Made by a program: the position numbers and the translations under genes. The notes beneath the pieces were generated by a model. That model had not been told where the DNA came from. It saw only the letters and a program-made list of their open reading frames with translations, and searched no databases. From assembly GCF_900141885.1 (NCBI RefSeq), contig NZ_FQYY01000007.1:62001-126000 (forward strand): a DNA stretch of 64,000 nucleotides, in the 5' to 3' direction. Source of the DNA: Mesonia phycicola. Its GTDB lineage: Bacteria; Bacteroidota; Bacteroidia; Flavobacteriales; Flavobacteriaceae. Below, in pieces: positions 53,270 to 63,381 of the stretch (positions are counted from its first letter, which is position 1; every line of letters begins with the position of its first letter).

Positions 53270-54289
53270 TTATAATTCTCTGTCTACTTTAGTGCGGTCT
53301 AGCATCCAACCTGGATATTCTCTTTCTAATTTACTTACTTTATCTAATTTAACTAAGTCTTCTTTAGAAAACTCAATAATAGATGCATTTAAGTTTTCTT
53401 GTAGTTGGTGCGGTTTTTTAGCACCTACAATTACTGTAGAAACAGCTTTTTGTTTTAATAACCAAGCAATAGATAATTGTGCTATAGAAACTCCATTTTC
53501 TTTAGCCATTGGTCTTAATACATCTAAAATATTAAATGCTCTGTCTTGGTTAACCGGAGGAAAATCAAAATTATCTCTTCTGCCTCCAGATTTTTTCTTG
53601 TTATCTCTGTCGTATTTACCAGTTAATAAGCCTCCTGCTAAAGGGCTCCAAACCATTAAACCAACTTGTTGGTCTTGTAATAATGGTATAATTTCTCTTT
53701 CTAAATCTCTTCCTGCAAGAGTGTAATATGCTTGTAGAGAATTAAAACGCTCTAAATTATTGTAATAGCTATAATCTAAAGATTTCATTAGTTGCCAGGC
53801 AGCAACATTACTTGCACCAATATACCTTACTTTTCCACTTCTTACTAAATCATCTAAAGTTCTTAGAGTTTCATCAATAGGTGTAAGCGGATCGTTAGAG
53901 TGAATTTGATATAAATCTATGTAATCTGTACCTAATCTTTTTAGGCTAGCCTCTACTTGATCCATAATGTGTTTGCGGCTAAGTCCCTTTTGGTTGGGTT
54001 TATCTCCCATAGAGCCTCTTACTTTAGTAGCTAGTACCAACTCGTCTCTAGAAATACCTAAGTGTTTGATAGCTTTTCCTGTCATTTCTTCAGAAATCCC
54101 TTCAGAGTAAATATTAGCAGTATCAATAAAGTTTACACCAGCATCAATAGCTTGTGTTACTAACTCATCGGCGCCTTTTTGGTCTACACCGCCAACCGCT
54201 GCAAATTTTCCTTTGGTACCAAATGTCATTGTTCCTAGGCAGATCTCAGAAACCCAAAGACCTGTTTTACCTAATAGATTGTATTTCAT
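53270..54289 (-). CDS. Aldo/keto reductase
   Basis: A 339-residue NADPH-dependent oxidoreductase of the AKR superfamily. The catalytic tetrad is visible: Asp and Tyr in FIDTANIYSEG, Lys in LATKVRG and His in DLYQIHSND; the cofactor end is in STVIVGAKKPHQLQENL. The SLKRLGTDYIDLYQIH block is typical of the YajO/Tas-like branch. The substrate is unknown. It is divergent from mutS. Confidence 0.92.
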   Translation of the reverse strand: MKYNLLGKTGLWVSEICLGTMTFGTKGKFAAVGGVDQKGADELVTQAIDAGVNFIDTANIYSEGISEEMTGKAIKHLGISRDELVLATKVRGSMGDKPNQKGLSRKHIMDQVEASLKRLGTDYIDLYQIHSNDPLTPIDETLRTLDDLVRSGKVRYIGASNVAAWQLMKSLDYSYYNNLERFNSLQAYYTLAGRDLEREIIPLLQDQQVGLMVWSPLAGGLLTGKYDRDNKKKSGGRRDNFDFPPVNQDRAFNILDVLRPMAKENGVSIAQLSIAWLLKQKAVSTVIVGAKKPHQLQENLNASIIEFSKEDLVKLDKVSKLEREYPGWMLDRTKVDREL

Positions 54290-54426
54290 AAAAAAAAGGT
54301 TTGCGCAAAAATAATTATTTTGAAGTAATAGTTTTAAGATGTTAAGAAGTTTCCATAAGTTTTTGCAGTTGTGTTTATCAAAATAAGCAGAATTATTATT
54401 TTTACCTTTATCTAAAACCTATCAAA

Positions 54427-57054
54427 TTGTCTGCAAAAAAAGCCGCAAAAGTTACTCCGTTAATGAAACAGTACAACACAATAAAAGTGAAGTACCCAGA
54501 TGCATTATTGTTATTTAGAGTAGGAGATTTTTATGAAACCTTTGGAGAAGATGCTGTAAAAACGGCAAAAATTTTGAATATAGTGCTTACCCAACGTAAT
54601 AACGGTGGGGAGCGTAAAGAGTTGGCAGGTTTTCCTCATCATTCTTTAAATACGTATTTACCTAAGTTGGTAAAAGCAGGAGAAAGAGTGGCTATTTGTG
54701 ATCAGTTAGAAGACCCAAAACAAACTAAAACTATTGTAAAGCGTGGGGTAACAGAGTTGGTTACACCAGGAGTAGCGCTTAACGATGAAGTTTTGCAGAG
54801 TAAAACAAATAACTTTTTGTGTGCTATTCATTTTGGTAAAAAAATGAATGGTATTTCTTTTTTAGATGTGTCTACCGGAGAGTTTTTAACCGCACAGGGA
54901 GATGTAGAGTATTTAGATAAATTATTGCAAAATTTTAATCCGAGTGAGGTTTTAATTCCGAAGAAATTTAAAAAACAATTTGCAGAGCAATTAGGTCAAG
55001 ATTACCATACGTTTTATTTAGAAGATTGGGTTTTTAAACCAGATTATGCTTTTGAAACTTTACAAGAACATTTTTCTGTAAGCTCTTTAAAAGGTTTTGG
55101 TGTAGACCACTTAGAAGAAGGCGTGATAGCCTCTGGGGCAATTCTTTATTATTTAGGAGAAACCCAACACCACCAGCTAAAACATATAACTTCTATTTCT
55201 AGAATTGCAGAAGAAGAATATGTGTGGATGGATAGGTTTACTATACGTAATTTAGAGTTGTATCATGCAAATGCTCAAAATGCAGTTACTTTATTAGATG
55301 TAATAGATAAAACTATTTCTCCTATGGGAGGAAGAATGTTAAAACGTTGGTTGGCTTTACCATTAAAAAATACAGAGAAGATAGCCAAGCGTCATGAAGT
55401 GGTAAGTTATTTTTTAAATAATCATTCGCTTCAACAAAAAGTACAGCAACAAATAGAAAAAATAGGAGACTTAGAGCGACTTATCTCTAAAGTAGCGACA
55501 CAAAAAATTAACCCAAGAGAGGTTGTTCAGTTAAAAAATTCTTTAGAAGCTATTATTCCTATAAAAAAAGAGATTTCAAAATCTAATAATGATCCCTTAA
55601 AAGTATTAGGTGAAAATTTACACGGTTGTGATTTGCTTCGTCAAAAAATATCAGAATGTTTAGCAGAAGAAGCTCCTGTAAATATTGTGAAAGGAAATGC
55701 TATTGCTACAGGTTTTTCTGAAGAACTAGATGAGTTAAGAAAAATTGCATTCTCAGGAAAAGATTACCTAGATAAAATGCTGGAACGAGAAGTAGAAGCT
55801 ACTGGCATTACAAGTTTAAAAATAGCTAGTAATAATGTGTTTGGTTATTATATAGAGGTAAGAAACTCTCATAAAAGCAAAGTGCCAGAAAGCTGGATAC
55901 GTAAACAAACCCTAGTAAATGCAGAGCGCTATATTACAGAAGAGTTAAAAGAATATGAAGCTAAAATTTTAGGAGCAGAAGAAAAGATACATGTTTTAGA
56001 GCAAGAGATTTTTCAGAAATTAATTATTTGGATTAACGATTATATAAAATCTGTACAACAAAATGCTAACCTAATTGGTAGGCTAGATTGTTTATGCGCA
56101 TTTGCTCAATTAGCATTACAAGAAAATTACAGTAAGCCAATAATTACAGATGGTTACCATTTAGATATACAAGATGGAAGACACCCTGTTATAGAAAAGC
56201 AATTACCAGTTGGAGAGGCTTATATCACAAATACGATACAATTAGATAGAGACGAGCAGCAAATAGTAATGATTACTGGGCCAAATATGAGTGGTAAATC
56301 TGCTATTTTAAGACAAACAGCTCTAATTGTACTTTTAGCACAAATGGGAAGTTTTGTGCCTGCAAAATCTGCAGAAATAGGTTTAGTAGATAAAATTTTT
56401 ACTAGAGTAGGAGCTAGCGATAACATTAGTATGGGGGAGTCTACCTTTATGGTAGAAATGAATGAAACTGCCAACATTTTGAATAACATATCAGATCGTA
56501 GTTTGGTTTTGTTAGATGAAATAGGTAGAGGTACCAGCACCTATGATGGTATTTCTATAGCTTGGGCAATTAGTGAGTACTTACACGAGCATCCTGCAAA
56601 ACCCAAAACTCTCTTTGCTACACATTACCATGAGTTAAATGAGATGACGCAAACATTTAAACGTATTAAAAATTACAACGTATCTGTAAAAGAGCTGAAA
56701 GATAATGTACTATTTCTGCGTAAACTGGTGCCTGGAGGAAGCGAACATAGTTTTGGTATTCATGTAGCTAAAATGGCAGGTATGCCACAGCAAGTTTTGC
56801 ACCGAGCCAACAAAATACTTAAAAAGCTAGAAAAGTCTCACGGAAGCGAAGAATTGAGCGGAAAATTAAAACAAGCCACAGAAGAAGAGCCACAACTAAG
56901 TTTTTTTAAATTAGACGATCCGTTGTTAGAAGAAATAAAACAAGAAATATTATTAACTGATATAGATATACTTACGCCAGTTGAGGCTTTAATGAAGCTA
57001 AATGAAATAAAGCGTATGCTAATGCCTGCAAAAGAAGAAGTGAAAAAAAAGTAA
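54427..57054 (+). CDS. mutS: DNA mismatch repair protein MutS
   Basis: Finds base mismatches and starts repair. The 875 residues show the mismatch-reading FYETF in domain I ([11 protein letters not shown]), the connector, core and clamp domains, and the C-terminal ABC ATPase with Walker [16 protein letters not shown], Walker [18 protein letters not shown] and the ATHYHEL switch His. The apparent start is TTG at 54427, as the conserved [14 protein letters not shown] begins right after it and there is no nearby ATG. Single gene, before the tRNA pair. Confidence 0.95.
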   Translation: MSAKKAAKVTPLMKQYNTIKVKYPDALLLFRVGDFYETFGEDAVKTAKILNIVLTQRNNGGERKELAGFPHHSLNTYLPKLVKAGERVAICDQLEDPKQTKTIVKRGVTELVTPGVALNDEVLQSKTNNFLCAIHFGKKMNGISFLDVSTGEFLTAQGDVEYLDKLLQNFNPSEVLIPKKFKKQFAEQLGQDYHTFYLEDWVFKPDYAFETLQEHFSVSSLKGFGVDHLEEGVIASGAILYYLGETQHHQLKHITSISRIAEEEYVWMDRFTIRNLELYHANAQNAVTLLDVIDKTISPMGGRMLKRWLALPLKNTEKIAKRHEVVSYFLNNHSLQQKVQQQIEKIGDLERLISKVATQKINPREVVQLKNSLEAIIPIKKEISKSNNDPLKVLGENLHGCDLLRQKISECLAEEAPVNIVKGNAIATGFSEELDELRKIAFSGKDYLDKMLEREVEATGITSLKIASNNVFGYYIEVRNSHKSKVPESWIRKQTLVNAERYITEELKEYEAKILGAEEKIHVLEQEIFQKLIIWINDYIKSVQQNANLIGRLDCLCAFAQLALQENYSKPIITDGYHLDIQDGRHPVIEKQLPVGEAYITNTIQLDRDEQQIVMITGPNMSGKSAILRQTALIVLLAQMGSFVPAKSAEIGLVDKIFTRVGASDNISMGESTFMVEMNETANILNNISDRSLVLLDEIGRGTSTYDGISIAWAISEYLHEHPAKPKTLFATHYHELNEMTQTFKRIKNYNVSVKELKDNVLFLRKLVPGGSEHSFGIHVAKMAGMPQQVLHRANKILKKLEKSHGSEELSGKLKQATEEEPQLSFFKLDDPLLEEIKQEILLTDIDILTPVEALMKLNEIKRMLMPAKEEVKKK

Positions 57055-57072
57055 ATTTTTTTTCAAAAAAAG

Positions 57073-57103
57073 TTGTGTGGTAGGTAGAAAAAGAATACAT
57101 TTG
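57073..57103 (+). promoter_or_regulatory. Promoter of the tRNA-Gly/tRNA-Leu unit
   Basis: TTG (57073-57075), a 20-base spacer and TACATTTG (57096-57103), an exact TAnnTTTG box, 43 bases before tRNA-Gly. Confidence 0.75.
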
Positions 57104-57145
57104 CAACCGCATTTGAGTACAAACGTTCTTAAACATAAACTTAAC

Positions 57146-57218
57146 GCGAAAATAGCTCAGCTGGTAGAGCGCCACCTTGCCAAGGTGGAGGTCGCGGGTT
57201 CGAATCCCGTTTTTCGCT
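57146..57218 (+). tRNA. tRNA-Gly (anticodon GCC)
   Basis: Cloverleaf of 73 bases without encoded CCA: acceptor GCGAAAA / TTTTCGC, D arm with AGCTCAGCTGGTAGAGC, anticodon arm CCACC-TTGCCAA-GGTGG giving GCC, T arm GCGGGTTCGAATCCCGT. Confidence 0.95.
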
Positions 57219-57257
57219 CTGAGTAGACAAGTCTAAATATCTTATGAAAATATATAG

Positions 57258-57341
57258 GCTCGGGTGGTGGAATTGGTAGACACGTTGGACTTAAAATCCA
57301 ATGAACATTAGTTCGTACGGGTTCAAGTCCCGTCCCGAGTA
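57258..57341 (+). tRNA. tRNA-Leu (anticodon TAA)
   Basis: Class II tRNA of 84 bases: acceptor GCTCGGG / CCCGAGT (one G-T pair), anticodon loop CTTAAAA giving TAA, a long variable arm (TGAACATTAGTTCGT), T arm ACGGGTTCAAGTCCCGT. It is 39 bases after tRNA-Gly on the same unit. Confidence 0.95.
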
Positions 57342-57345
57342 CAAG

Positions 57346-57384
57346 AACCCTCTTAATCTTTTGATTTTGAGGGTTTTTTATTTT
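57346..57384 (+). terminator. Intrinsic terminator of the tRNA unit
   Basis: AACCCTC / GAGGGTT stem with a 16-base A/T loop and a T-run, four bases after tRNA-Leu. Confidence 0.8.
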
Positions 57385-57449
57385 GTATAGGTTACGGTAA
57401 TTCTGTTTTTAAATCTAAAAACATTTTTTATTTCTATAAATTTTAAGAG

Positions 57450-57900
57450 TACAGGGAAAAATATTTAATTAATTGCATAGTTTTCTAAGAGCAATTGCTT
57501 TACATTTTACTTTTCTTATTCAGAAAGAAATAAAGCTTCATTTACAACGTAATCAAAAAACCTGATACTTTTTCATGGTTTTAGCTAAATGGGTGTTCTA
57601 CAAAAATATCGGGGTGTATTAATAGTAACCAGCCCTTAGGTTTATGTATTCTGATATATTTCAATTTTCAACACTTGATTAGGGGAAATAAAAGATGAAG
57701 TCTCTTCATTAAAATACTATTTCTTTTGCATGTAATTAAATTTTCTATTTCAGTTTTTCATTTTAAAACCTTGTGAAGTCGCTAAAGGTTGATTTTTCTG
57801 TAAGGCAATTTGAATAGTATCTATCTTTACTTTGGCATAGTTGGTTATATCTATTTCTAGAGGTAAGAAGCTTTCGTTGGCTTCGCTAATTTACACTCAT
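57450..57900 (-). pseudogene. Decayed AraC-family regulator gene
   Basis: No intact frame exists here, but pieces of one protein can be read on the minus strand in changing frames: DTIQIALQKNQP, then SSFISPNQVLKIEIYQNT, then PKGWLLLIHPDIFVEHPF, KTMKKYQVF, and FDYVVNEALFLSE. In this order they match the ligand-binding N-terminal part of Flavobacteria AraC-type regulators. At least three stop codons or frameshifts interrupt it and the helix-turn-helix end is missing. It fills most of the 670-base gap between tRNA-Leu and the two-component genes; no integrase or repeat is seen. Confidence 0.6.
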
Positions 57901-57993
57901 TAAATATTTTTCACTTTTTTGATAATCTGGCTAAAAAGTAATTTGATTAATTGTTAAAATACTGATTTCAAGTTAGCTATAGGAGTGAGGTAT

Positions 57994-58033
57994 AAAGCAA
58001 AAAGCCAACTCTAGAGAGTTGGCTTTTTGCTTT
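57994..58033 (-). terminator. Intrinsic terminator of the two-component unit
   Basis: AAAGCAAAAAGCCAACT / AGTTGGCTTTTTGCTTT perfect 17-bp stem with a 6-base loop, 18 bases past the response-regulator stop. Confidence 0.85.
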
Positions 58034-58050
58034 AAATTTGGTTTTGTTAA

Positions 58051-58446
58051 CTAAATTGTAGGTAATAATTCTTGTAAACTCTCTAAAGTAATGGGTTTAA
58101 CTACGTAATTTTTTATTGCAGAAAACTTTTTAGCTTTATCTCTATCTTCTTGTGTCTCTGAAGAAGTAACTAAAAATATTTTTAAAGTTTCAGAAATATC
58201 TATTTTAGTGATTTCTTCTAAAAACTGCCATCCGTCCATTACAGGCATATTAATATCTAGAAATATAATATCTGGAATTGGTTTTTTTTCTATTAAGATT
58301 ACACTTAAATGATCTAAAGCTTCTTTTCCGTTTTTAAATATTAAAAATGTATCACAAAAACCTGTGTATTGCATCATTTTTTTTGTGCCAAATACAAAGA
58401 TTGGATCGTCATCAATAATACAAGCTAATTTAATTTTTTCTGCCAC
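58051..58446 (-). CDS. Single-domain response regulator
   Basis: A 131-residue CheY-like receiver. Acidic pocket DDD at 12-14, phospho-acceptor D64 (IIFLDINMPVMDG), Thr/Ser switch in FLVTSSE and K117 in VVKPIT are all present. There is no output domain, so it acts by binding a partner. It starts at GTG (58446), whose first base is the last base of the kinase TAG stop, so the pair is translationally coupled. Confidence 0.92.
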   Translation of the reverse strand: MAEKIKLACIIDDDPIFVFGTKKMMQYTGFCDTFLIFKNGKEALDHLSVILIEKKPIPDIIFLDINMPVMDGWQFLEEITKIDISETLKIFLVTSSETQEDRDKAKKFSAIKNYVVKPITLESLQELLPTI

Positions 58447-59915
58447 TATTTTTTAAATTTTATTATAAACTTAGAACCTTTGTTAACTTCACTCTGTACA
58501 TCAATAGAACCACCCATGGCTTCAATTTGATTTTTTGTGATAAATAAGCCAATACCTCGTGATTCTTTATGATTATGAAATGTTTTATACATTCCAAAGA
58601 TTTTAGATCTATGCTTGTTTAAGTCAATACCAAGTCCGTTATCTATTACTTGTAAAGTTACAAATTCGTCATCTATAAATGTTAAAATTTGAATGATTAA
58701 TTTTCTGTTAGGTGATTTATATTTGATAGCATTAGAAAGTAAGTTAAGCAAAACACTTTCTAAATATGCAGGAATAGCCTTTATGTTTAAATTCATATCT
58801 ACTTCTAAATGCATTCCAACATCTTCAAGTTTAATTAAGGCTGATAAGCTTTCTATAGTTTTAGATATATACTTATATAAATTAAGAGATTGAAAGCTTT
58901 TCTTGTCTGAAGTATGTACCATAACTACTTCATTTAAATGCTTAACCGTATCAGATAGACTATCTACGGCTTGAGAAAATAGAGGTATTAATTCATTTTC
59001 ATTCAACTCCGGATACTCAATATTTATTAGTTCTAGTAACATTTTTAAGTTACCAGAATGGCTTTTAAGGTTATGCGATACTATGTGAGCAAAGTTTAAA
59101 AGACGTTGATTTTGATCTTTTGTAATATTGAGGTAAGAGGTTAACTCTTGTTTACTTTTATATTGATCGGTTAAATCTATTACTTGACCTAGAAGTTGTA
59201 TAGGTTGCTTATTTCTATCTAGAATTGAGCTTAATACAAGAAAAGCATAAGCAGTTTCTCCATTTTTTTTAATATATCTTTTTTCAGTAGAAAAACTTTT
59301 AACTTCTCCTAAAATAAGCTTTTGCATACCTTTAATAGAAGTTTGTAAATCATCTGGGTGAGTAAAATCTTTAAAAGTTAGGTTTTTTAATTCACTAATG
59401 GTGTAACCCAATGTTTTTGCTAATCCTTTATTAACCTTTATAATTTTTCCGTCCAATTCACAAATAACAATACCAATACTTGTATTTAAAAATATATCGT
59501 TAGTGATTTGAATTTGCTTATCTAATTCTTGTTGTTTAATTTCTGTGTCATCAATATCTTGAAATAAACCGTATACAGATGTACATTTGTCTTTCTCAAA
59601 TACAGGAATACCAATAGCTCTTACCCATTTAGTTTTATTGGTTGCTGTGGTTATTTTCAACTTTACATCAAAATTTATTTTTTTCTCAATGGCTTCGTTA
59701 AGGCTGTGAGTTATTAGCTCTCTAGAATAAGGGTCTTTATAAAAATTGATAGCTTCATTTACATCGCAGGTATAGTTTTGGTCTACTTCATGAATTTTTT
59801 TGGTAACATCACTCCAATAGACAGTATTATTAGCAATGTTTAACTCCCAACTACCCATTTTGGTGTGAATAGCTGTTTTCTGAAGAAGATTTTTGTAATC
59901 TTGAAGATAAGGCAT
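58446..59915 (-). CDS. PAS sensor histidine kinase
   Basis: A 489-residue kinase without membrane segments, so cytoplasmic. Two PAS domains (about 15-125 and 130-250, the second with PDDLQTSIKGMQKL), a DHp helix pair with the phospho-accepting H281 in HIVSHNLKSHSGN, and a HATPase domain with N box NLLSNAIKYKS, DNGLGID and RGIGLFITKNQIEAMGG. The signal is unknown; no ligand-binding Cys or His for heme or flavin is obvious. It is coupled to the response regulator gene downstream. The 270-base gap before it (59916-60184) shows nothing I can name. Confidence 0.92.
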   Translation of the reverse strand: MPYLQDYKNLLQKTAIHTKMGSWELNIANNTVYWSDVTKKIHEVDQNYTCDVNEAINFYKDPYSRELITHSLNEAIEKKINFDVKLKITTATNKTKWVRAIGIPVFEKDKCTSVYGLFQDIDDTEIKQQELDKQIQITNDIFLNTSIGIVICELDGKIIKVNKGLAKTLGYTISELKNLTFKDFTHPDDLQTSIKGMQKLILGEVKSFSTEKRYIKKNGETAYAFLVLSSILDRNKQPIQLLGQVIDLTDQYKSKQELTSYLNITKDQNQRLLNFAHIVSHNLKSHSGNLKMLLELINIEYPELNENELIPLFSQAVDSLSDTVKHLNEVVMVHTSDKKSFQSLNLYKYISKTIESLSALIKLEDVGMHLEVDMNLNIKAIPAYLESVLLNLLSNAIKYKSPNRKLIIQILTFIDDEFVTLQVIDNGLGIDLNKHRSKIFGMYKTFHNHKESRGIGLFITKNQIEAMGGSIDVQSEVNKGSKFIIKFKK

Positions 59916-60184
59916 GGTGGGGTGTTTTATTATAACTACGAGAAGAATACAGCCATAGTTTTATTTTAAAAACAACTTTTTTAATCAGATGTTTTTAAGG
60001 CAATTGGCATAATTACAATTACAAACATAATAAAATATTCTAAAGCATTTAGTAGCATAATAAATGGTATTAAATTTATGTGAATTTAACTTTAGAATAG
60101 CTCGTGGTAACTTTAAATCGATATTAAGTTTTAAAGTGTCGACGAATCATTAAAATGGTAAGATGAAGCGAATTTAATAAAATG

Positions 60185-61015
60185 TTATTTGTTTGTAGAT
60201 AATTGTTCTATCACTCGCTCCGGGTAATCTGTAATTATACCATCTACTTGAAATTTTATCATTTCTTTTATAGCTTCTGGTTGGTTTACCGTCCAAGGAA
60301 TAAGTTTCATATTTAACTTTTTAACCTGATTTACATATTCTTCATTTAAAATCATTTTGTAAAACGGACTAAAAATATTTGGAGTAAAACTTAATAAATT
60401 TAAGTTCTCTTCTAAAGATTTTTCTTCTACTAAATAAGATAGTTGTATTGCAGGATACTTTTTATGTAATATTTCTAATATTGCAGGATCAAAAGATTGT
60501 AAAATCACTCGGTTAGTGAGTTTCTTTTGTTCTATCACTTCTGTAACTAATGTAACAAATTCTTCTGGTGCAGGTTGAGATTTGTGATATTCTATTGCTT
60601 CAGATTTAATTTCAATATTATATTGAATAGAATCTATTTTTTCTTCTTTTAAAAAATCTTCTACAGTATCTAAAACTTCAGAAAGTAATGGTTTGTATGT
60701 TTTTATTTTTTTTTGCTGAAGAAAATTAGGGTTGCCTTTAGAGCCGCTATCAAATTGCTTTATTAAATGATAAGGCATTTTATATAAATTAAAAGACAGT
60801 TCTTCTTCTTTGGTAATTTCTTTCCCGTTGGGCTGAAGCATATATAAAGAAGACATAAAAGGCTCGTGAGATACTACTACCTTATTATCTTGAGAAATAA
60901 CCACATCCATTTCTAGAACATCTACTCCTTTTTTTAAAGCACTTAAAAAAGCAGGAATACTATTTTCAGGAAAATTACCTCTATCTCCACGGTGACCTTG
61001 AACTTGAATTTTCAT
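60185..61015 (-). CDS. Glycerophosphodiester phosphodiesterase
   Basis: A 276-residue GDPD-fold enzyme that splits glycerophosphodiesters to glycerol-3-phosphate and an alcohol. The catalytic and metal residues are seen in QGHRGDRGNFPENSIPAF (His, Arg, Glu, Asn), VLEMDVV (Glu, Asp) and VVVSHEP (His). It has no signal peptide, unlike many secreted members. It lies downstream of the acyl-CoA dehydrogenase-like gene, 27 bases apart, in what looks like one unit with the LacI gene. Confidence 0.92.
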   Translation of the reverse strand: MKIQVQGHRGDRGNFPENSIPAFLSALKKGVDVLEMDVVISQDNKVVVSHEPFMSSLYMLQPNGKEITKEEELSFNLYKMPYHLIKQFDSGSKGNPNFLQQKKIKTYKPLLSEVLDTVEDFLKEEKIDSIQYNIEIKSEAIEYHKSQPAPEEFVTLVTEVIEQKKLTNRVILQSFDPAILEILHKKYPAIQLSYLVEEKSLEENLNLLSFTPNIFSPFYKMILNEEYVNQVKKLNMKLIPWTVNQPEAIKEMIKFQVDGIITDYPERVIEQLSTNK

Positions 61016-61042
61016 ATTTATTTTTTTATAGATGAAATATAA

Positions 61043-62128
61043 TTATAAATAATTTCTAAAAATCATGTGTTGATATGCGGTTTGTAAATCTTGATATTTC
61101 TGTTGAATAATATTAGTTTTATGTAAAACCTGCATGCCTAATTGAGGAATTATTTTACCCACTTCAGAATAATTGAAATCTGCCAAAGCTCTACCAGAAT
61201 TAATTACTTCTTCTTCGTTATTTTCTTTGTTATTAAGATGGTTTTTCCAACTTTTATCTAAGTTGGTGTAAAAATGTAATATTAACTCCGCTTGTTTTTG
61301 CTGAAAGGTGTCCATTTTTTCTACTAAATAACTATAGCGTTGTGGTTGGTGTTTTTGCCAAGTATCTTTTTTTTGAGCGATAAATTTTTCAATTTCAGCA
61401 CATAAACCTTGTGTTATACCACTAATTACTGGAGCAAAACAAGCCATTGCAAATGCTAAAAACGAGTAAGAAGAAATAGGATACTTATTTTGTCTTGGAG
61501 CTTTCTCTAAATCAAAAAAATAATGATTAGGGATAATGGCTTTTTTAGCAACAATAGTGTGGCTACAGGTTAATGGTAAGCCAATAGCATTCCAATCTTT
61601 TTTAATTTTGCCTAATTTGGTAGGGAGTATAAAGGCAGTAATTTTATTGTTTTTTTGTACTACAGCGGTAAATAGTGAAGCTTGTTCTGAGCCACTACAA
61701 TAATTCCATTCTCCGCTAATCAAAAAATTTGAACCTTGTTTTTCTATAGAAGAAGTAGGTTTACCGCTACCTGCGACAAGAGCTTCTGGAGGAGAGAAAA
61801 ATTTTTGAGCTGTTTTTGGTTCGCAATAATCAGCAAAATAAGCACCGCCAACCCCAATACCCAACAGCCAACCCCAATTAGAATCTAATATTGAGGCATT
61901 TTCTATAATTTTAGCTCCTTTAGTTAAAGGTAAAGCTAGGCCGTTATAGTTTTCAGGTAAAAAAAGCTTGAATAATTTTTCTTGGTAATGTGCTTGAAGC
62001 GCTTCTGTAGAAAGTTTACCTGTTGGTTTTACATTTTCGCTTATAAAGAATTTAGAGAATTCACTCTGGTGTTTAAAAATCCAATCTTTGTCATTGTTTT
62101 TAATGGCGGCGATGGCATTTTTCCACAT
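61043..62128 (-). CDS. Acyl-CoA dehydrogenase-like flavoprotein
   Basis: A 361-residue protein with the acyl-CoA dehydrogenase / HsaA-type monooxygenase fold: FLPENYNGLALPLTKG in the N-terminal helical domain, then SGKPTSSIEKQGSNFLISGEW and WNYCSGSEQASLF for the flavin-facing beta domain, and a C-terminal helix bundle. I cannot find the usual active-site Glu or the full adenine-binding Arg region, and it is shorter than typical dehydrogenases (~380 or more). It may be a flavin-dependent oxygenase partner or a degenerate family member. Located 9 bases after lacI. Confidence 0.75.
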   Translation of the reverse strand: MWKNAIAAIKNNDKDWIFKHQSEFSKFFISENVKPTGKLSTEALQAHYQEKLFKLFLPENYNGLALPLTKGAKIIENASILDSNWGWLLGIGVGGAYFADYCEPKTAQKFFSPPEALVAGSGKPTSSIEKQGSNFLISGEWNYCSGSEQASLFTAVVQKNNKITAFILPTKLGKIKKDWNAIGLPLTCSHTIVAKKAIIPNHYFFDLEKAPRQNKYPISSYSFLAFAMACFAPVISGITQGLCAEIEKFIAQKKDTWQKHQPQRYSYLVEKMDTFQQKQAELILHFYTNLDKSWKNHLNNKENNEEEVINSGRALADFNYSEVGKIIPQLGMQVLHKTNIIQQKYQDLQTAYQHMIFRNYL

Positions 62129-62137
62129 AAAAGAAAT

Positions 62138-63148
62138 TTATTTAGAAGTGTCTTTTACAACAATTTCTGTTTTAATAACCTCTTGCTGAATAATTTTTTG
62201 TTCTTCTTTTAAGTTTTTAATTAGTAACTCTACCGCTTTTTCTCCAACTTTTTCTGGAAACTGATTAATATAAGATACTCTAGGGTATTGTAGCTCATTA
62301 TGGTTTTTATCTACATAACCAATAAGTGAAATTCTATCTATTAACGGAATATTATTTTTGGCTATAGAGGCGTTAGAAATTAAAGTAGACTCAATATCTG
62401 CTCCTAAAATAGCGTCTATTTTAGGTAAAGAAGTATCTGTTATTCTGTCTTCTATTTTTTTACGAAGCTCTTCTAAATTGTGTTCTTCTATAGTTTCTCC
62501 GTTTAAAGAAGCTTCTCCTTCTATAAAAGTATTAAAGGTTCTTCTTCTGGTTTTACCTACAGATAGCCAACCAATAGAAGATACAAATAATATATTTTTT
62601 GCTTGTGTAGATTGAAAGTGAGCACAAGCTTTTAAAATACTTTGGTCATCATCTACAGAAACAGAATTAAAATTTAATTCTTTATGAATTCTATCAAAAG
62701 TTACTAGAGGGGTAGTTTCTGCTATATTTTTAAAATGATTAAATTCTTTTTCTACAAAAGTTTCTTCACAAGGGCAAACAATAATACCTTCTACCATTCC
62801 ATTAGATAAAATGTTTAAGCTTTCTCTTTCTTCTTTTAGTTTTTCACCAGTAAAAAAGGTGATAATACGGTACCCATTTTTTTTAGCGTGTACTTCTATA
62901 TTTTTTAAAACTTCTGCTAAAAAAGAGTTTTGTATATCTGGAATAATAACCCCAATATTAAAAGTAGATTGATTTTTTAAACTTACTGCTATGTGGTTAG
63001 GTACATACCCGTAAAATTTAGCCAATTCTTTTACTTTCTTTTTTGTTTTTTCGCTAATTTCTGGACTATCATTCATTGCTTTTGATACGGTAGATACAGA
63101 GACCATTAAAATTTTTGCAATTTCTTTGATGGTTATTTTTTTCTTCAT
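62138..63148 (-). CDS. LacI-family transcriptional regulator
   Basis: A 336-residue repressor: N-terminal helix-turn-helix (TIKEIAKILMVSVSTVSKAM, then NDSPEISEKT and the hinge) and a periplasmic-binding-like effector domain (about 60-335). It is divergent from the AEC transporter gene across 233 bases; the palindrome at 63337 is a candidate operator. The effector is unknown; the family usually binds sugars or nucleosides. It heads the unit with the flavoprotein and GDPD genes. Confidence 0.93.
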   Translation of the reverse strand: MKKKITIKEIAKILMVSVSTVSKAMNDSPEISEKTKKKVKELAKFYGYVPNHIAVSLKNQSTFNIGVIIPDIQNSFLAEVLKNIEVHAKKNGYRIITFFTGEKLKEERESLNILSNGMVEGIIVCPCEETFVEKEFNHFKNIAETTPLVTFDRIHKELNFNSVSVDDDQSILKACAHFQSTQAKNILFVSSIGWLSVGKTRRRTFNTFIEGEASLNGETIEEHNLEELRKKIEDRITDTSLPKIDAILGADIESTLISNASIAKNNIPLIDRISLIGYVDKNHNELQYPRVSYINQFPEKVGEKAVELLIKNLKEEQKIIQQEVIKTEIVVKDTSK

Positions 63149-63336
63149 AGCTAATCAATACTTTAAATCCAGAATAGTTAATCTCCAAAAATACTAAAAT
63201 CAATTTTTATAATATGATTTATATGTTATTTAAGTGAAATATTAATGTTATAAAATAAGCGTAATACATTTCTTGTATGATGAATTTGATTTACTTTCGC
63301 AAAAAAATAAGCTTTTTAAAAACTTTGTTTTGAAAA

Positions 63337-63350
63337 AATGATACGTCATT
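63337..63350. promoter_or_regulatory. Candidate LacI operator
   Basis: AATGATACGTCATT, a palindrome with 5-bp arms (AATGA/TCATT) around a mismatched TACG centre, 31 bases before the AEC start and inside the lacI-AEC gap. Confidence 0.35.
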
Positions 63351-63381
63351 CATTATTTCAAAAGTAATTATTGTTTGAAAA

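Noticed and set aside
57146-58050. An integrated element at the tRNA genes
   Set aside because: No integrase, no repeat of a tRNA 3' end downstream and no change to phage-like genes; only a decayed regulator gene is present.
59916-60184. A possible small gene between GDPD and the histidine kinase
   Set aside because: Only short frames without family features or start context; nothing supports a gene here.
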